Assembly (NCBI RefSeq): GCF_900177425.1
Contig: NZ_LT840184.1
Coordinates: forward strand, 4,622,357-4,686,356
Length of the DNA stretch: 64,000 nucleotides
Source of the DNA: Paenibacillus uliginis N3/975
Lineage (GTDB): Bacteria > Bacillota > Bacilli > Paenibacillales > Paenibacillaceae
Direction of reading: 5' to 3'
The notes beneath the pieces are model-generated. The model was given only the letters and a program-made list of their open reading frames with translations, had not been told where the DNA came from and did no database searches. The first letter of the stretch is position 1, and the number at the start of each line of letters is the position of its first letter. Below, piece after piece: positions 30,944-40,848 of this stretch. The translations under genes were made by a program, and so were the position numbers.

Positions 30944-32254
30944 TTACTCGTCTCTGCGCAAACGCTGGTTATGGGATATTTTAGCCTCATTGCCCTGCTC
31001 TGTCGCCTGATAAAACACCCGACGTGCAAGTTCTTTCGGTAAATAATCCTGCTTCACATAATGTCCTGGATAGTCATGAGGATATTTGTATCCCGCATGT
31101 CCCAGTTTGGCGGCACCTTGATAATGAGTATCGCGTAAATGGAGCGGCACCTCAGCCGATTTAAACTCCTCCATGGCGGACATAGCGCGTGATATAGCGG
31201 TGTAAACAGCATTGGATTTCGGGCTCTCCACAGCAAAAAGAATCGCTTGCGCAATGTTCAGTTTGGCCTCAGGCCAACCATTGTTACGGTAAGCTTCTAG
31301 TGCACTGATAGCTTGTACCATCGCCTGCGGATTAGCAAGCCCGATATCCTCACTGCTGGCCGCAATCAGACGGCGAATGAACACCATCGGATCCATACCA
31401 AGCTTCTCCACGGCGTACAAAAACCAGAAGAGTGCAGCATCACTGGAGCCGCGAATACTTTTGTGAAAAGCCGACAAGACATCATATTGGGTTGATTCAT
31501 CAGCCCGGACGGTTGGACGCCTGATTGATTCCTCGGCAACTTCGAGTGTAATATGAACTGTGCCATCCGATTGGGGAGGTGTCGTCATTGCCGCCAATTC
31601 CAGGGCATTCAAGGCCCGGCGGATATCACCGTTCGCCATAGAAGCGATATGATCCAGTGCCTCTTCATCCACTTGAAGTTGCATAAAGCCAAGCCCTCGA
31701 TCCTTATCCTGGAGCGCACGCTTCATAGCAATGCAGGAATGTTCCTTATTCAGCGACTGCAGCTGAAACAAGGTTGATCGGCTCATAAGAGCCCCATTCA
31801 CATAATGAAACGGATTTTCCGTAGTGGCACCAATAAAGATGATTGTCCCCTTTTCAACCGCGGGTAGAAGCGCGTCCTGACGGGAGCTGTTGAACCGATG
31901 TACCTCATCCAGAAACAGAATGGTCTTTGTTCCATACAATGATTTGTTGCTTTGCGCCTGCTCAATCACTTCACGTACATCCTTAACAGAAGCTTCTACT
32001 GCATTAAGCCGTACGAATGACCCTTGGGTATGCTTCGAAATGATATGAGCGAGCGTTGTTTTGCCGCAGCCGGGCGGACCATACAGTAAAATAGAAGATA
32101 CCTGATCCGCTTCAATTGCACGCCGAAGCAGCTTACCCGGCCCTACAATATGTTCTTGTCCAATATATTCATCCAGGTTAGAAGGACGCATCCGGTCGGC
32201 TAGCAGCCGGGAATCGCGATCCTCTTCATGACCGAAAGAGAATAAATCCATCAT
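30944..32254 (-). CDS. rarA: Replication-associated recombination ATPase RarA (MgsA, YrvN)
   Basis: This 436-residue clamp-loader-like AAA+ ATPase has RPSNLDEYIGQEHIVGPG (N-terminus), Walker A LLYGPPGCGKTTLAHII, Walker B TILFLDEVHRFN, sensor 1 GATTENPF and the C-terminal tetramerisation region with YPHDYPGHYV. RarA acts at stalled replication forks and binds SSB. The start is the Met pair at 32254. In Bacillus it lies between the tcdA (yrvM) and cymR genes; here helD is inserted on one side and nrdDG/accessory DNA on the other. Confidence 0.95.
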   Translation of the reverse strand: MMDLFSFGHEEDRDSRLLADRMRPSNLDEYIGQEHIVGPGKLLRRAIEADQVSSILLYGPPGCGKTTLAHIISKHTQGSFVRLNAVEASVKDVREVIEQAQSNKSLYGTKTILFLDEVHRFNSSRQDALLPAVEKGTIIFIGATTENPFHYVNGALMSRSTLFQLQSLNKEHSCIAMKRALQDKDRGLGFMQLQVDEEALDHIASMANGDIRRALNALELAAMTTPPQSDGTVHITLEVAEESIRRPTVRADESTQYDVLSAFHKSIRGSSDAALFWFLYAVEKLGMDPMVFIRRLIAASSEDIGLANPQAMVQAISALEAYRNNGWPEAKLNIAQAILFAVESPKSNAVYTAISRAMSAMEEFKSAEVPLHLRDTHYQGAAKLGHAGYKYPHDYPGHYVKQDYLPKELARRVFYQATEQGNEAKISHNQRLRRDE

Positions 32255-32392
32255 TACACTTCCTTGCTTGAATCATAACGCTGTCATGATTCGTAATCTG
32301 CTTTTCTTATCATATCACAATCTTTCATTCACTTACGATTTATCGCCTTGTACAGAAAGGCGATTCCTACCGACAACTCGGTCTGATCAACG

Positions 32393-32427
32393 AAAAGGAA
32401 CCCAAGGTTGTATATACCCCAGGTTCC
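32393..32427 (-). terminator. Terminator after helD
   Basis: GGAACCTGGGG...CCTTGGGTTCC with TTTT on the minus strand, about 50 bp after the stop. Confidence 0.75.
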
Positions 32428-32477
32428 ATTATATAGCGCAGCAAAACATATTTACTTTAGGTAGCCAAACCTAACAA

Positions 32478-34661
32478 TTAGACACCATCCGGCCATCCCT
32501 GAGATGCGATCTCAGGTTGTTCTGGCACGACATAGGAAGGAAGCTGTTCCCCATGCAGCAGCCATAACTCATGCAATGCACGCGTACAGCCAACATACAT
32601 GAGCTTGGCGTCCCATGCTTTTTCCGCATAGTGAGCGCTGTCCGCGTCGGCAACGATAACGGCATCAAATTCGAGTCCTTTGGAGAGGTATACCGGAAGC
32701 ACAGATATCCCCCCCTGATATGTTTGCTTGCTTCCATCTATCAAATGAAGTTCAGGCCACTCGGTCGCGAGCAGTTCGTGGAGCTCCTTCGCTTCCCGGA
32801 GTGTACGCGTCAAGATCGAAACGGTCCGGTAGTTCCCCTTCGAGAGGAGATGACGCAGTGCACGGCGGAGATCCTTCTCTCTGTCAGCGGCCCCGTTATA
32901 GCGTACAAGCCGTACAGCATCTCCGCTTCGGAAGACAGGCACGGCAAGCAGATCACTCCCCACACCTTTTTCCAGTATGCCATTTGCAAATTCTATAATC
33001 TCCATCGTAGAGCGATAGCTTCGCGTCAATGCAAAGTAGGCTCTGCTCTCGGGTTCAAATAATGTACTCATCTCTTCCCAGGCATGAACGCCCCGGTAGG
33101 CATGGATACCCTGCGACAGATCTCCTAATATCGTAAAGGAATGCCCCCTTACGAAGCGATCCAGAAGTGCAACCTGGAACGGAGAGAAATCCTGTGCCTC
33201 ATCAATGACGATATGGTCAAATCTCTGTTCACCCGTAATTTCATTCATCAAACAATGGAAATAAAGCAGCGGTGTAAGATCCTCTTCCCGAACTACGTTT
33301 TTCTTCAGATCCTTACGGGTGGAGTTCAACACTTCACTCGGAATTTCTGACTCAAACTCCTCAGACCACAGTCCGTTTATTTTGGCAGCGCCAAACAACT
33401 GCTTATACAGCACTAGCGGTTCGAATTTCGGCCACTTGCTTCCATAGGATTTTTCCCGCCCAGCGGCTTTTTTCTTTCGCTCCTTCATAACGGCCTGAGA
33501 AGGCGACTTTTTCAGTTCCATCTCTACCCATCGGTGCAGTCGGGCAAGGACCCGTTCTTTCCGCTTGGCAAGAGGATACGGTTTATACTCTTCGTTGAAC
33601 CACTCAGCTATCGTTTCACGACGCAGGACAGCTCCATCCCATGGCGAAAAGTCTCCCTCTGGCAGCGCAGATTGTTCAAGCTGCTCAACACAGCGTTCAA
33701 TCAGATTCATCAGTCTAAGAGAGCCTTTATAACGACCGCGGACATCATCGTTAATATCTGGAGTTCCCTGCCCCGTATCTGTCTCGAACCAGAAGGCAAG
33801 TGTTTCCGATGCATCACTAGGCGTCATGCTTACATCCAGAAGTTCGGATGCCCAATCAGCAAACGTCCGCTGCTGAATATCACCCACACCGAGCTCAGGA
33901 AGCACATCGGATATGTAGTCCAGGAACATATGGTTAGGAGCAAAAATAATCATCTTCTCCGCCGAAACCTGTTCCTTATACTGATACAGTAAAAAGGCCA
34001 AACGGTGCAGCGCCACAGTTGTCTTTCCACTACCTGCTACCCCTTGGATGATCAGGGCCGTGTTCTTGGCCGCGCGGATAATTTTGTCCTGCTCGGCCTG
34101 AATCGTAGATACGATATCCCTAAGCCGGTTATCCTTGTTTTCACCAAGGCGGTAGACGAGAAATTCGTCCGACACGGCGGGACCCCCGCTTTCACGGTTG
34201 TATGTATCGGATACACGCTCCAGAATTTGCTTGCGGATAACGACATTTCGTTTCAAGTATACCAAGCCTTCGACCAGACCTTCAGGCGCTTCATATGAGG
34301 CGGGATCACTGCCACCTGTAAATGAATAGAACAGGCTAGCAACAGGTGCTCGCCAATCGATAACCATCGGATGCTCACTGGCTTCCTCCCGGTCAAATCC
34401 GACCTTACCGATATAGAGCGGGGCTTGCTCCTCTTTACCATTTTCCTGAAAGTCAAGCCGGCCAAAATAAGGCTCAGGCTGGCTTTTCTTCAAAGCCTGA
34501 CGTCGATCTTCACGCCCTGCTTCGAGTACCTGCTCTGTGAAATCATGCCCGGTATACACCGGAATGCTTTGCAGTCGCTCAAGCTGTTTGTCAATCTCGG
34601 CGATCGCTTCATTTAGTCTCAGCTCTTCTTCTTGATAGGCACTTTGAAAAGAGTCCGTCAA
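32478..34661 (-). CDS. HelD-like RNA polymerase recycling helicase
   Basis: This 727-residue superfamily 1A protein has an N-terminal coiled coil (about 8-45, EEELRLNEAIAEIDKQLERL) that enters the RNA polymerase secondary channel in HelD. Walker A QGVAGSGKTTVALHRLAFLL is near 205. FDHIVIDEAQDFSPFQ is motif II (about 490). GDLSQGIHAYRG, LTRSYRSTMEI and the C-terminal YVGCTRALHELWLLHG complete the helicase motifs. HelD removes stalled polymerase from DNA and some relatives confer rifampicin tolerance. The start is a TTG/ATG context near 34661 after AGGAGGTAACTG. Confidence 0.9.
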   Translation of the reverse strand: MTDSFQSAYQEEELRLNEAIAEIDKQLERLQSIPVYTGHDFTEQVLEAGREDRRQALKKSQPEPYFGRLDFQENGKEEQAPLYIGKVGFDREEASEHPMVIDWRAPVASLFYSFTGGSDPASYEAPEGLVEGLVYLKRNVVIRKQILERVSDTYNRESGGPAVSDEFLVYRLGENKDNRLRDIVSTIQAEQDKIIRAAKNTALIIQGVAGSGKTTVALHRLAFLLYQYKEQVSAEKMIIFAPNHMFLDYISDVLPELGVGDIQQRTFADWASELLDVSMTPSDASETLAFWFETDTGQGTPDINDDVRGRYKGSLRLMNLIERCVEQLEQSALPEGDFSPWDGAVLRRETIAEWFNEEYKPYPLAKRKERVLARLHRWVEMELKKSPSQAVMKERKKKAAGREKSYGSKWPKFEPLVLYKQLFGAAKINGLWSEEFESEIPSEVLNSTRKDLKKNVVREEDLTPLLYFHCLMNEITGEQRFDHIVIDEAQDFSPFQVALLDRFVRGHSFTILGDLSQGIHAYRGVHAWEEMSTLFEPESRAYFALTRSYRSTMEIIEFANGILEKGVGSDLLAVPVFRSGDAVRLVRYNGAADREKDLRRALRHLLSKGNYRTVSILTRTLREAKELHELLATEWPELHLIDGSKQTYQGGISVLPVYLSKGLEFDAVIVADADSAHYAEKAWDAKLMYVGCTRALHELWLLHGEQLPSYVVPEQPEIASQGWPDGV

Positions 34662-34796
34662 TTTCAGTTACCTCCTAAGAAATATTTTTCTGCATCGCCG
34701 CCGTTTAAGGCATTCGTGACACAAAAGGATATTCATTGTAGCACAACTCGTATCAATATACTACAGACCTTTCAGGCAGCAGCTTATATTAAACGA

Positions 34797-34836
34797 TAAA
34801 AGGACGCAATATCCGCTTTTACAGCGGATTGCGTCC
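34797..34836 (-). terminator. Terminator after tcdA
   Basis: GGACGCAATCCGCT...AGCGGATATTGCGTCC with TTTT on the minus strand, 30 bp after the stop. Confidence 0.9.
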
Positions 34837-34866
34837 ATTATGGTTTAAAAGTCAAAACCTCATTTA

Positions 34867-35619
34867 TTAAGATAGTCCAGCCTTTTCAAGAAGCTCTTTA
34901 ACTGTAACACTGACCATAATGAGGCCTGCCACCGGAGGCACAAATGCATTACTTGCCGGAGGCTGTTTGGCCTTGCGGATTTCTGGCGCATTCTCAGGCA
35001 CAATTTTGTCCGTGACATCCTGGCGGGGCTTCATCGGCTCTTCCAGAGAGAATACAACCTTAACCCCCTTCTTAATGCCTTCCTTCCGGAGCTTTGTACG
35101 GATAACCCGGGCAATAGGATCCATTGATGTTTTGGATATGTCAGCAACCTGAAACTTAGTCGGATCCATTTTGTTGGCGGCTCCCATACTGGAGATCATC
35201 GGAATACCGCGCTTCAGACATTCCTTAATCAGGTGGATTTTATATATAATCGTGTCCGATGCATCGATCACATAATCCAGATCATATTTAAACAATTCTT
35301 CATAGGTTTCATCGGTGTAAAACATATTAAGCGCAATTGCTTCACATTCTGGATTGATTAACTTCACCCGTTCTACCATCAGATCCGCTTTCTTCTGACC
35401 GACCGTTGTTGTCAACGCATGAATCTGACGATTAATATTTGTAATATCAACAACATCTTTATCGATCAGAATAATACGGCCGACCCCGGTGCGAGCAAGG
35501 GCCTCTACTGCAATAGAGCCGACCCCGCCAATGCCGAGTACCGCTACTGTACTATTTTTCATAACTTCAAGGCCTTCAGGCCCGATTGCCAGTTCTGTCC
35601 GGGAAAACTGATGCAGCAT
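34867..35619 (-). CDS. tcdA: tRNA threonylcarbamoyladenosine dehydratase TcdA (YrvM)
   Basis: This 250-residue E1-like enzyme cyclises t6A37 in tRNA using ATP. It begins LHQFSRTELAIGPEGLEVMK. The nucleotide fold VAVLGIGGVGSIAVEALART is at about 27-46. IILIDKDVVDITNINRQIHA and the DASDTIIYKIHLI segment are typical of the MoeB/ThiF fold. The C-terminal membrane-proximal helix GLIMVSVTVKELLEK is usual. AGGAGG lies 7 nt before the ATG. It is the third gene after hisS-aspS, as in Bacillus. Confidence 0.95.
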   Translation of the reverse strand: MLHQFSRTELAIGPEGLEVMKNSTVAVLGIGGVGSIAVEALARTGVGRIILIDKDVVDITNINRQIHALTTTVGQKKADLMVERVKLINPECEAIALNMFYTDETYEELFKYDLDYVIDASDTIIYKIHLIKECLKRGIPMISSMGAANKMDPTKFQVADISKTSMDPIARVIRTKLRKEGIKKGVKVVFSLEEPMKPRQDVTDKIVPENAPEIRKAKQPPASNAFVPPVAGLIMVSVTVKELLEKAGLS

Positions 35620-35690
35620 ATTAACAACCTCCTAACAGGCAAGAAACGGCTGGAATGCAGCCGTTTCCCCCAATAATGATCTGAAATTTA

Positions 35691-37469
35691 TTACTTCTTA
35701 TCTTCACCCGGTTTTTTCGCAAGCTTGATATGGAGCTGTTCCAACTGTCCTCCATCAACCATGGAAGGAGAATCCATAAGAAGATCCGTAGCGCTTGCTG
35801 TTTTCGGGAATGCAATCGTCTCGCGCAGGTTCGTGCGTCCTGCCAGAAGCATAACCAAACGGTCTAAACCGAATGCGATTCCGCCATGCGGTGGAGTACC
35901 ATATTCGAAAGCGTCCAGCAAGTAGCCGAACTTCTCATTGGCTACCTCAGGAGACAAGCCCAGCGCAGCGAACATTTTTTCTTGAATATCCCGCTTATAA
36001 ATCCGCATGGAGCCGCCGCCCACTTCATAACCGTTCAATACAATGTCATAAGCTTGTGCGCGAACTGCAAGCGGGTCTGTGTCCATTAACTCCAGATCTT
36101 CATCCTTTGGACGGGTAAACGGATGATGCTCTGCCACATAACGCTTTTGATCTTCGTCATAACTCAAGAGCGGGAAGTCCAGAACCCATGCAAACTTGAA
36201 CTCATTATCGTTGATCAAGCCGAGCTGGCGTCCGATTTTGAGACGAAGTGCGCCAAGCACATCAGCCACAACTTTCTTGTTATCGGCGGAGAACAGCAGC
36301 AGGTCACCCTCTTCTGCTCCAGTACGTTCTTTGATCGCTTCAATCTCCTGCTCGCTAAAGAACTTCACGATAGGGCCTTTAAATTCGCCTTCCTTCACTT
36401 GAATCCAAGCAAGGCCTTTAGCTCCGTAACGTGCGGCATATGGACCCAGATCATCGATTTCTTTACGAGTCCAAGTACCGCAGCCTTTGGCGTTCAAACA
36501 TTTCACTTCTCCGCCTTTTTCAATGACGGAAGCAAACACTTTTACACCGCTGGAAGCTACGATATCATTCATCTCGATCAGTTCAAGGCCAAAACGGAGG
36601 TCCGGCTTGTCTGAACCGTATTTACCCATAGCGTCAGCGTAGCTGATGCGCTGGAACGGTGTTGCCAGCTCAACTCCTATAGTTTCCTTAAACAGACGAA
36701 CCATCAGCTGCTCCATCATGTTCAGCAGGTCGTCACGTTCCATGAACGAGGTCTCAATGTCGACCTGTGTAAATTCAGGCTGACGGTCAGCACGAAGGTC
36801 TTCGTCACGGAAGCAGCGTGCAATCTGGTAATAACGCTCAACGCCACTTACCATGAGCAGCTGTTTGTAAAGTTGCGGGGATTGCGGCAGTGCAAAGAAC
36901 TCGCCTGCATGCACGCGGCTTGGCACTAGGTAATCACGTGCGCCTTCCGGTGAGCTTTTTGTAAGAATCGGTGTTTCGACATCAACAAAGCCTTCTTCGT
37001 CAAGAAAATCACGGAATATTTTAGACGCTTTTGATCGAAGCATCAATGTCTGCTGCATTTCAGGACGGCGCAAGTCCAGATAGCGATACTTCAAGCGAAG
37101 CTGCTCATCAACTTCCACACCGTCTTCAATAAAGAACGGAGGTGTTTTTGCTGAGTTTAACACTTCGATTTCAGTAACCTGAACTTCAATCTCCCCTGTA
37201 GGAAGGTTAGGGTTTACGGTTTCAGCAGCACGTTTCACGATTGTACCGGATACGGCCAGTACATATTCACTGCGAACCTTGTCCGCAATAGCCAGTGCAT
37301 CTCCGGAGAAATCCGGATTGAATACAACTTGCATAATTCCGCTGCGGTCGCGCAGATCGATGAAGAGTACGCCTCCCAAGTCACGACGGGTCTGTACCCA
37401 GCCGTTTAACGTCACGGTTTCTCCAATGTTGGCGGTCGTTAATTGACCGCAATGATGTGTCCTTTTCAT
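35691..37469 (-). CDS. aspS: Aspartyl-tRNA synthetase
   Basis: This 592-residue class IIb enzyme has an N-terminal anticodon-binding OB fold (LNGWVQTRRDLGGVLFIDLR). The catalytic core has motif 2 (YQIARCFRDEDLRADRQPEF), the bacterial GAD insertion (about 290-420) and motif 3 (GGIAFGLDRLVMLLAG). The gene is 46 bp after hisS and probably shares its T-box leader at 38845-39190. Whether it is discriminating or also charges tRNA-Asn depends on a gatCAB/asnS complement not visible here. Confidence 0.98.
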   Translation of the reverse strand: MKRTHHCGQLTTANIGETVTLNGWVQTRRDLGGVLFIDLRDRSGIMQVVFNPDFSGDALAIADKVRSEYVLAVSGTIVKRAAETVNPNLPTGEIEVQVTEIEVLNSAKTPPFFIEDGVEVDEQLRLKYRYLDLRRPEMQQTLMLRSKASKIFRDFLDEEGFVDVETPILTKSSPEGARDYLVPSRVHAGEFFALPQSPQLYKQLLMVSGVERYYQIARCFRDEDLRADRQPEFTQVDIETSFMERDDLLNMMEQLMVRLFKETIGVELATPFQRISYADAMGKYGSDKPDLRFGLELIEMNDIVASSGVKVFASVIEKGGEVKCLNAKGCGTWTRKEIDDLGPYAARYGAKGLAWIQVKEGEFKGPIVKFFSEQEIEAIKERTGAEEGDLLLFSADNKKVVADVLGALRLKIGRQLGLINDNEFKFAWVLDFPLLSYDEDQKRYVAEHHPFTRPKDEDLELMDTDPLAVRAQAYDIVLNGYEVGGGSMRIYKRDIQEKMFAALGLSPEVANEKFGYLLDAFEYGTPPHGGIAFGLDRLVMLLAGRTNLRETIAFPKTASATDLLMDSPSMVDGGQLEQLHIKLAKKPGEDKK

Positions 37470-37515
37470 GGTTTCATCATACCCCTTTATTTATAATTAA
37501 GCCGAATACGGCAGG

Positions 37516-38769
37516 CTAACTTAATTCCTTATGCAATTCATCTAGCTTTACGGTACGCTGTTCGCCGGTTTCCATCGATTTCAGAGCAATTTCACCGCGG
37601 GACAACTCGTCATCACCAAGGATCGCTGTATAACGAGCCTGTAGACGGTCAGCTGACTTCATCTGTGCTTTCATTTTACGGCCGAGGTAATCACGTTCTG
37701 CAGAGAAGCCTGCGCTGCGCAGTTTGTAAGTAATCTTCGTTACTTCCTGTTCTGCTGCATCACCCAATGCTACAAGATACACATCGAGCGGCTTTACGGC
37801 TTCTAGCTCAATCTTCTGATTTTCAAGTATAAGCAAAATCCGCTCCATCCCGATGCCAAAGCCGATTCCCGGCTGATCCGGTCCACCGATTTCCCCTACC
37901 AAACCGTTAAATCGGCCACCACCACCTACGGTATCGATAGCTCCAATGCCTTGAGCTTTGAATTCAAATGCCGTATGTGTGTAGTAATCCAGTCCACGGA
38001 CAAGACGTGGATTAATCTCATACTCAACGCCCATGGCATCCAGATATTCTCTTACCTTTTCAAAATGAGTGCTGCACTCTTCATCCAGACTATCCAGAAT
38101 CGATGGCGCTCCAGCGAACTTATCCTGGTCCTTCTTACAGTCCAATACACGCAACGGGTTCCGCTCCATCCGGGACTGACAGTCTGAACACAAGTTGTCT
38201 CTCATCGGCGTAAGGAAGGAAAGCAGAGTATCACGATAAGCTGCCCGCACTTCTGGGGTTCCGACCGAATTAATCTCCACCTTTACACCCTGCAGACCCA
38301 GTTCTTTCGTGAATGAGTACCCTAATGCAATAACTTCCGCATCCACAGCAGGATCAGCCGTTCCGAACACTTCAACACCGAACTGATGGAACTGACGGTA
38401 GCGGCCTGCCTGAGGGCGCTCATAACGGAACATCGGAGCGATGTAATACAGCTTGGTAACATCAGGCTCACCGTACAATTTGTTTTGCACGTATGCCCGG
38501 ACTACACCGGCTGTTCCCTCTGGACGAAGTGTCATGCTGCGGTCACCCTTGTCCATAAACGTGTACATTTCTTTCTCGACAATATCCGTCGTCTCACCAA
38601 CTCCACGCTCAAACAGCTCCGTCTGCTCGAAGATTGGCGTACGTATTTCTCGGTAGTTGTAGCGGCGGCATAAATCTCTGGCCTTATCCTCAACAAACTG
38701 CCATTTCTCGACCGTGCCCGGCAAGAAATCCTGTGTACCTGTCGGTTTCTCAAATCTGATATTTGCCAT
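37516..38769 (-). CDS. hisS: Histidyl-tRNA synthetase
   Basis: This 417-residue class II enzyme has the N-terminal FEKPTGTQDFLPG, motif 2 region LYYIAPMFRYERPQAGRYRQ, the histidine-A peptide RGLDYYTHTAFEF and motif 3 PGIGFGIGMERILLILE. A C-terminal anticodon domain of about 90 residues follows. The ATG comes after TGGAGGGATGAACG. It is the first gene of the hisS-aspS(-tcdA) unit behind a T-box. Confidence 0.98.
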   Translation of the reverse strand: MANIRFEKPTGTQDFLPGTVEKWQFVEDKARDLCRRYNYREIRTPIFEQTELFERGVGETTDIVEKEMYTFMDKGDRSMTLRPEGTAGVVRAYVQNKLYGEPDVTKLYYIAPMFRYERPQAGRYRQFHQFGVEVFGTADPAVDAEVIALGYSFTKELGLQGVKVEINSVGTPEVRAAYRDTLLSFLTPMRDNLCSDCQSRMERNPLRVLDCKKDQDKFAGAPSILDSLDEECSTHFEKVREYLDAMGVEYEINPRLVRGLDYYTHTAFEFKAQGIGAIDTVGGGGRFNGLVGEIGGPDQPGIGFGIGMERILLILENQKIELEAVKPLDVYLVALGDAAEQEVTKITYKLRSAGFSAERDYLGRKMKAQMKSADRLQARYTAILGDDELSRGEIALKSMETGEQRTVKLDELHKELS

Positions 38770-38844
38770 CGTTCATCCCTCCAATTAGTCCGGGACCGAT
38801 TCCATCAAGGTAGACGTTCCCGACTGCTATGTAATTTCTCTTGA

Positions 38845-39190
38845 AAAAACTAAAAAACCCCTCGTTCCAGCTGTTGTATTAACAACTGGGACGAGGGATT
38901 GTCATAAACTGAAATCTCCCGTGGTGCCACCCACATTCCGGATCATCCAACATGAACAGTAATGTCAAAAATTACTGTATGGATTACTCCGCTTTCAACC
39001 GGATAACGCTCGGCTGCGCAGAACGGCTACTGGAAACATTCACCGGTGCAACCGGTATGTCATTCGCCGTCTGTTCTCGAGGAGGTCATTCGTCCACTCA
39101 TCAAGGGAATCCTTACAGCCAAGGGGATTCCTCTCTGGTCATGTGGGGATGGAGTACTTGGTCCCGTCATCGAATCAGTATCGTTATTTT
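38845..39190 (-). promoter_or_regulatory. T-box leader of hisS-aspS
   Basis: The minus strand carries the T-box core ATGTGGGTGGCACCACGGGAG in part (key part GGGTGGCACCACGGGAG, 38916-38936). A terminator follows: CCCTCGTCCCAGTTG...CAGCTGGAACGAGGGG with TTTTTT (38851-38897). A stem I region upstream (about 39070-39180) has an AGAGAGG bulge and AGTACTCC opposite GAGTGGACGAA. The triplet GAC (Asp) sits in the expected specifier loop, so uncharged tRNA-Asp is the probable signal. Folding was by eye. Confidence 0.92.
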
Positions 39191-39424
39191 TAATATATCC
39201 AAAACATTATATTTTTAGATTGTAATGAACCGCCGCATTAAAGTCAAGAAAAAAAACTCAACGAAATCCCCTCGTGAAAAAGAAAAAGACCTACAAACCG
39301 ATGTTGTAGGTCCAAAACATATATAAAAAAGGGGGTCATGCTGTTATTATAAACAGCTTATATTAAAGAAACATGATACAAACATTACAGTTATATTACA
39401 AGTGTGAAAGCGATATCTTTTCAA

Positions 39425-39862
39425 TTAGTCGAACCGCTCAACATATGCATGGTTAGACCGAAGCATCCGAACAATATCCTCATAGTCCGTATCATTAACC
39501 TTGGCCGACAACACATACTTTAGTTCCCTGTAATCCGCATCGATTAAGTCCGCTGCATCCACCCACTCATCAAATTCAGAGGCAGGAGCATCCTCCGACC
39601 GCTCGAGGTCAGTAACATCACGCGTACCCACGATTGCACCCGCGGTTCCAGCCACACCGCCGACCGATCCCGTTCCAGTAGTGGAACCGCCCAAACCTGC
39701 CGCATTCAACGGCACTAGCGGCACCAAAATATTGGTACCTCTACCTACCGCCTCCTGAAGCTGTCCGACTTCCAGTTTTTCGGTTTTGTAAGTTATAAGC
39801 GTCATTCTTGCACCTTCCGCTTCATCCTCAGTTCTGAAATATGCTTGAATTTGTTTAGACAT
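39425..39862 (-). CDS. Glycine-rich protein, function unknown (general stress protein-like)
   Basis: This 145-residue protein has MSKQIQAYFRTEDEAEGARM at the start, a Gly/Thr/Ala-rich low-complexity middle (about 55-85, NAAGLGGSTTGTGSVGGVAG) and an acidic end with two ferredoxin-like halves. The layout resembles YflT/GspM-type small stress proteins, but I cannot name the family. The ATG at 39862 has AGGAGG 7 nt before it. It stands alone between the hisS T-box and dtd; the Bacillus lytH gene normally in this position is absent. Confidence 0.65.
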   Translation of the reverse strand: MSKQIQAYFRTEDEAEGARMTLITYKTEKLEVGQLQEAVGRGTNILVPLVPLNAAGLGGSTTGTGSVGGVAGTAGAIVGTRDVTDLERSEDAPASEFDEWVDAADLIDADYRELKYVLSAKVNDTDYEDIVRMLRSNHAYVERFD

Positions 39863-40287
39863 GTCCATTCCTCCTTTTTTCATGTCTCCTTTCACTTACG
39901 TCCTCGTTTTCTTATTACCCTGTTGTGCATTTTTTATAACAGTGTTTTTAATCATACAGAGGCAACAACAAAAAGCCGCCAAGTTGGCAGCTTTAAGTAA
40001 TTATAATAGTAAAGTCCGTTCTTCTACGTTCTCGGCAAAAAGACCCGATCACTCGCTTTTACGTCCATCTTCCATATCGGATCCACAGGGAGCACAACGG
40101 AACGATTTATGTTCTCTGTCTCTCGCGCAGAACCAGAGGCTAATAGTAACAAAGAACTCCAACCAGCGGATTTAGGGGATTGTCGCATTGTTAAAAACTC
40201 CTTTATGCAGTGATTCCGACAAACATCTCTGTTTCACAGCATGTCCAGATATCTTTAACCTATGCGTCTTCACATAACAAACACAAA
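39863..40287. other. Intergenic region between the Gly-rich gene and dtd
   Basis: No convincing gene. A minus-strand frame at about 40060-40130 includes EHKSFRCAPCGSDMEDGRKS, with a CxxC pair but no start, and may be a remnant. A terminator is at 39970-39993. Confidence 0.4.
39970..39993 (-). terminator. Terminator in the dtd downstream region
   Basis: AGCTGCC-AACTT-GGCGGCT with TTTTTG on the minus strand. Confidence 0.7.
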
Positions 40288-40731
40288 TTAATTACGGCTG
40301 TCGATAATTATAGTGACCGGACCCCAATTGGTCAAAGAAACATCCATCATTGCCCCAAACACACCGGTCTCCACCTGAAGCCCCTTTGCCGCCAGTTCCC
40401 GGTTGAAAGCCTCATATAGCATTTCAGCCTTGTCCGGTTTAGCCGCCGCCATGAAATTCGGTCGCTTCCCTTTACGGATGTCTCCGTAGAGAGTGAATTG
40501 GGAGACGGATAAAATCGCTCCACCGATATCCTGTACGCTGAAATTCATTTTCTCATGCTCGTCTTCAAAAATTCTCAGTCCAGCCACTTTATCCGCCAAA
40601 TATTTGACATCTTTCTCTTCATCCTCGTGTGTTACTCCAACCAGCACCATAAGCCCCTCACCAATGCGGCCTACAACCTCTTCATTCACGGTAACCTGGG
40701 CATTCTTACATCTCTGGATAACGACTTTCAT
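40288..40731 (-). CDS. dtd: D-aminoacyl-tRNA deacylase
   Basis: This 147-residue protein has MKVVIQRCKNAQVTVNEEVV at the start, LSVSQFTLYGDIRKGKRPNF (the catalytic SQFTL motif, about 78-97) and GVFGAMMDVSLTNWGPVTI with the GPVT cross-subunit motif. It removes D-amino acids and Gly wrongly attached to tRNA. It follows rel on the same strand, with a terminator between, the same order as in Bacillus. Confidence 0.97.
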   Translation of the reverse strand: MKVVIQRCKNAQVTVNEEVVGRIGEGLMVLVGVTHEDEEKDVKYLADKVAGLRIFEDEHEKMNFSVQDIGGAILSVSQFTLYGDIRKGKRPNFMAAAKPDKAEMLYEAFNRELAAKGLQVETGVFGAMMDVSLTNWGPVTIIIDSRN

Positions 40732-40750
40732 GGATATCAGACCCCTTAAT

Positions 40751-40794
40751 AAAAAAATCGCGGCCAGCCTCCTTTACAGGGAAGCCAGACCGCG
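40751..40794 (-). terminator. Terminator after rel
   Basis: CGCGGTCTGGCTTCCC...GGAGGCTGGCCGCG followed by ATTTTTTT on the minus strand, about 55 bp past the rel stop. Confidence 0.85.
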
Positions 40795-40848
40795 TACATA
40801 TTTAAGTACGGCAATGCGGCCGTACGCGCTTCACCTCAATACATCAAT

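Noticed and set aside
32571..33062. 163-codon plus-strand frame opposite helD
   Set aside because: Antisense shadow of a well-supported helicase gene.
34662..34866. 6S RNA (ssrSA), which lies near aspS/yrvM in Bacillus
   Set aside because: The gaps here are too short or contain only terminators; no long 6S-like hairpin was recognised.
38952..39218. 88-codon plus-strand frame upstream of hisS
   Set aside because: It is antisense to the hisS-aspS T-box leader and has no ribosome site.
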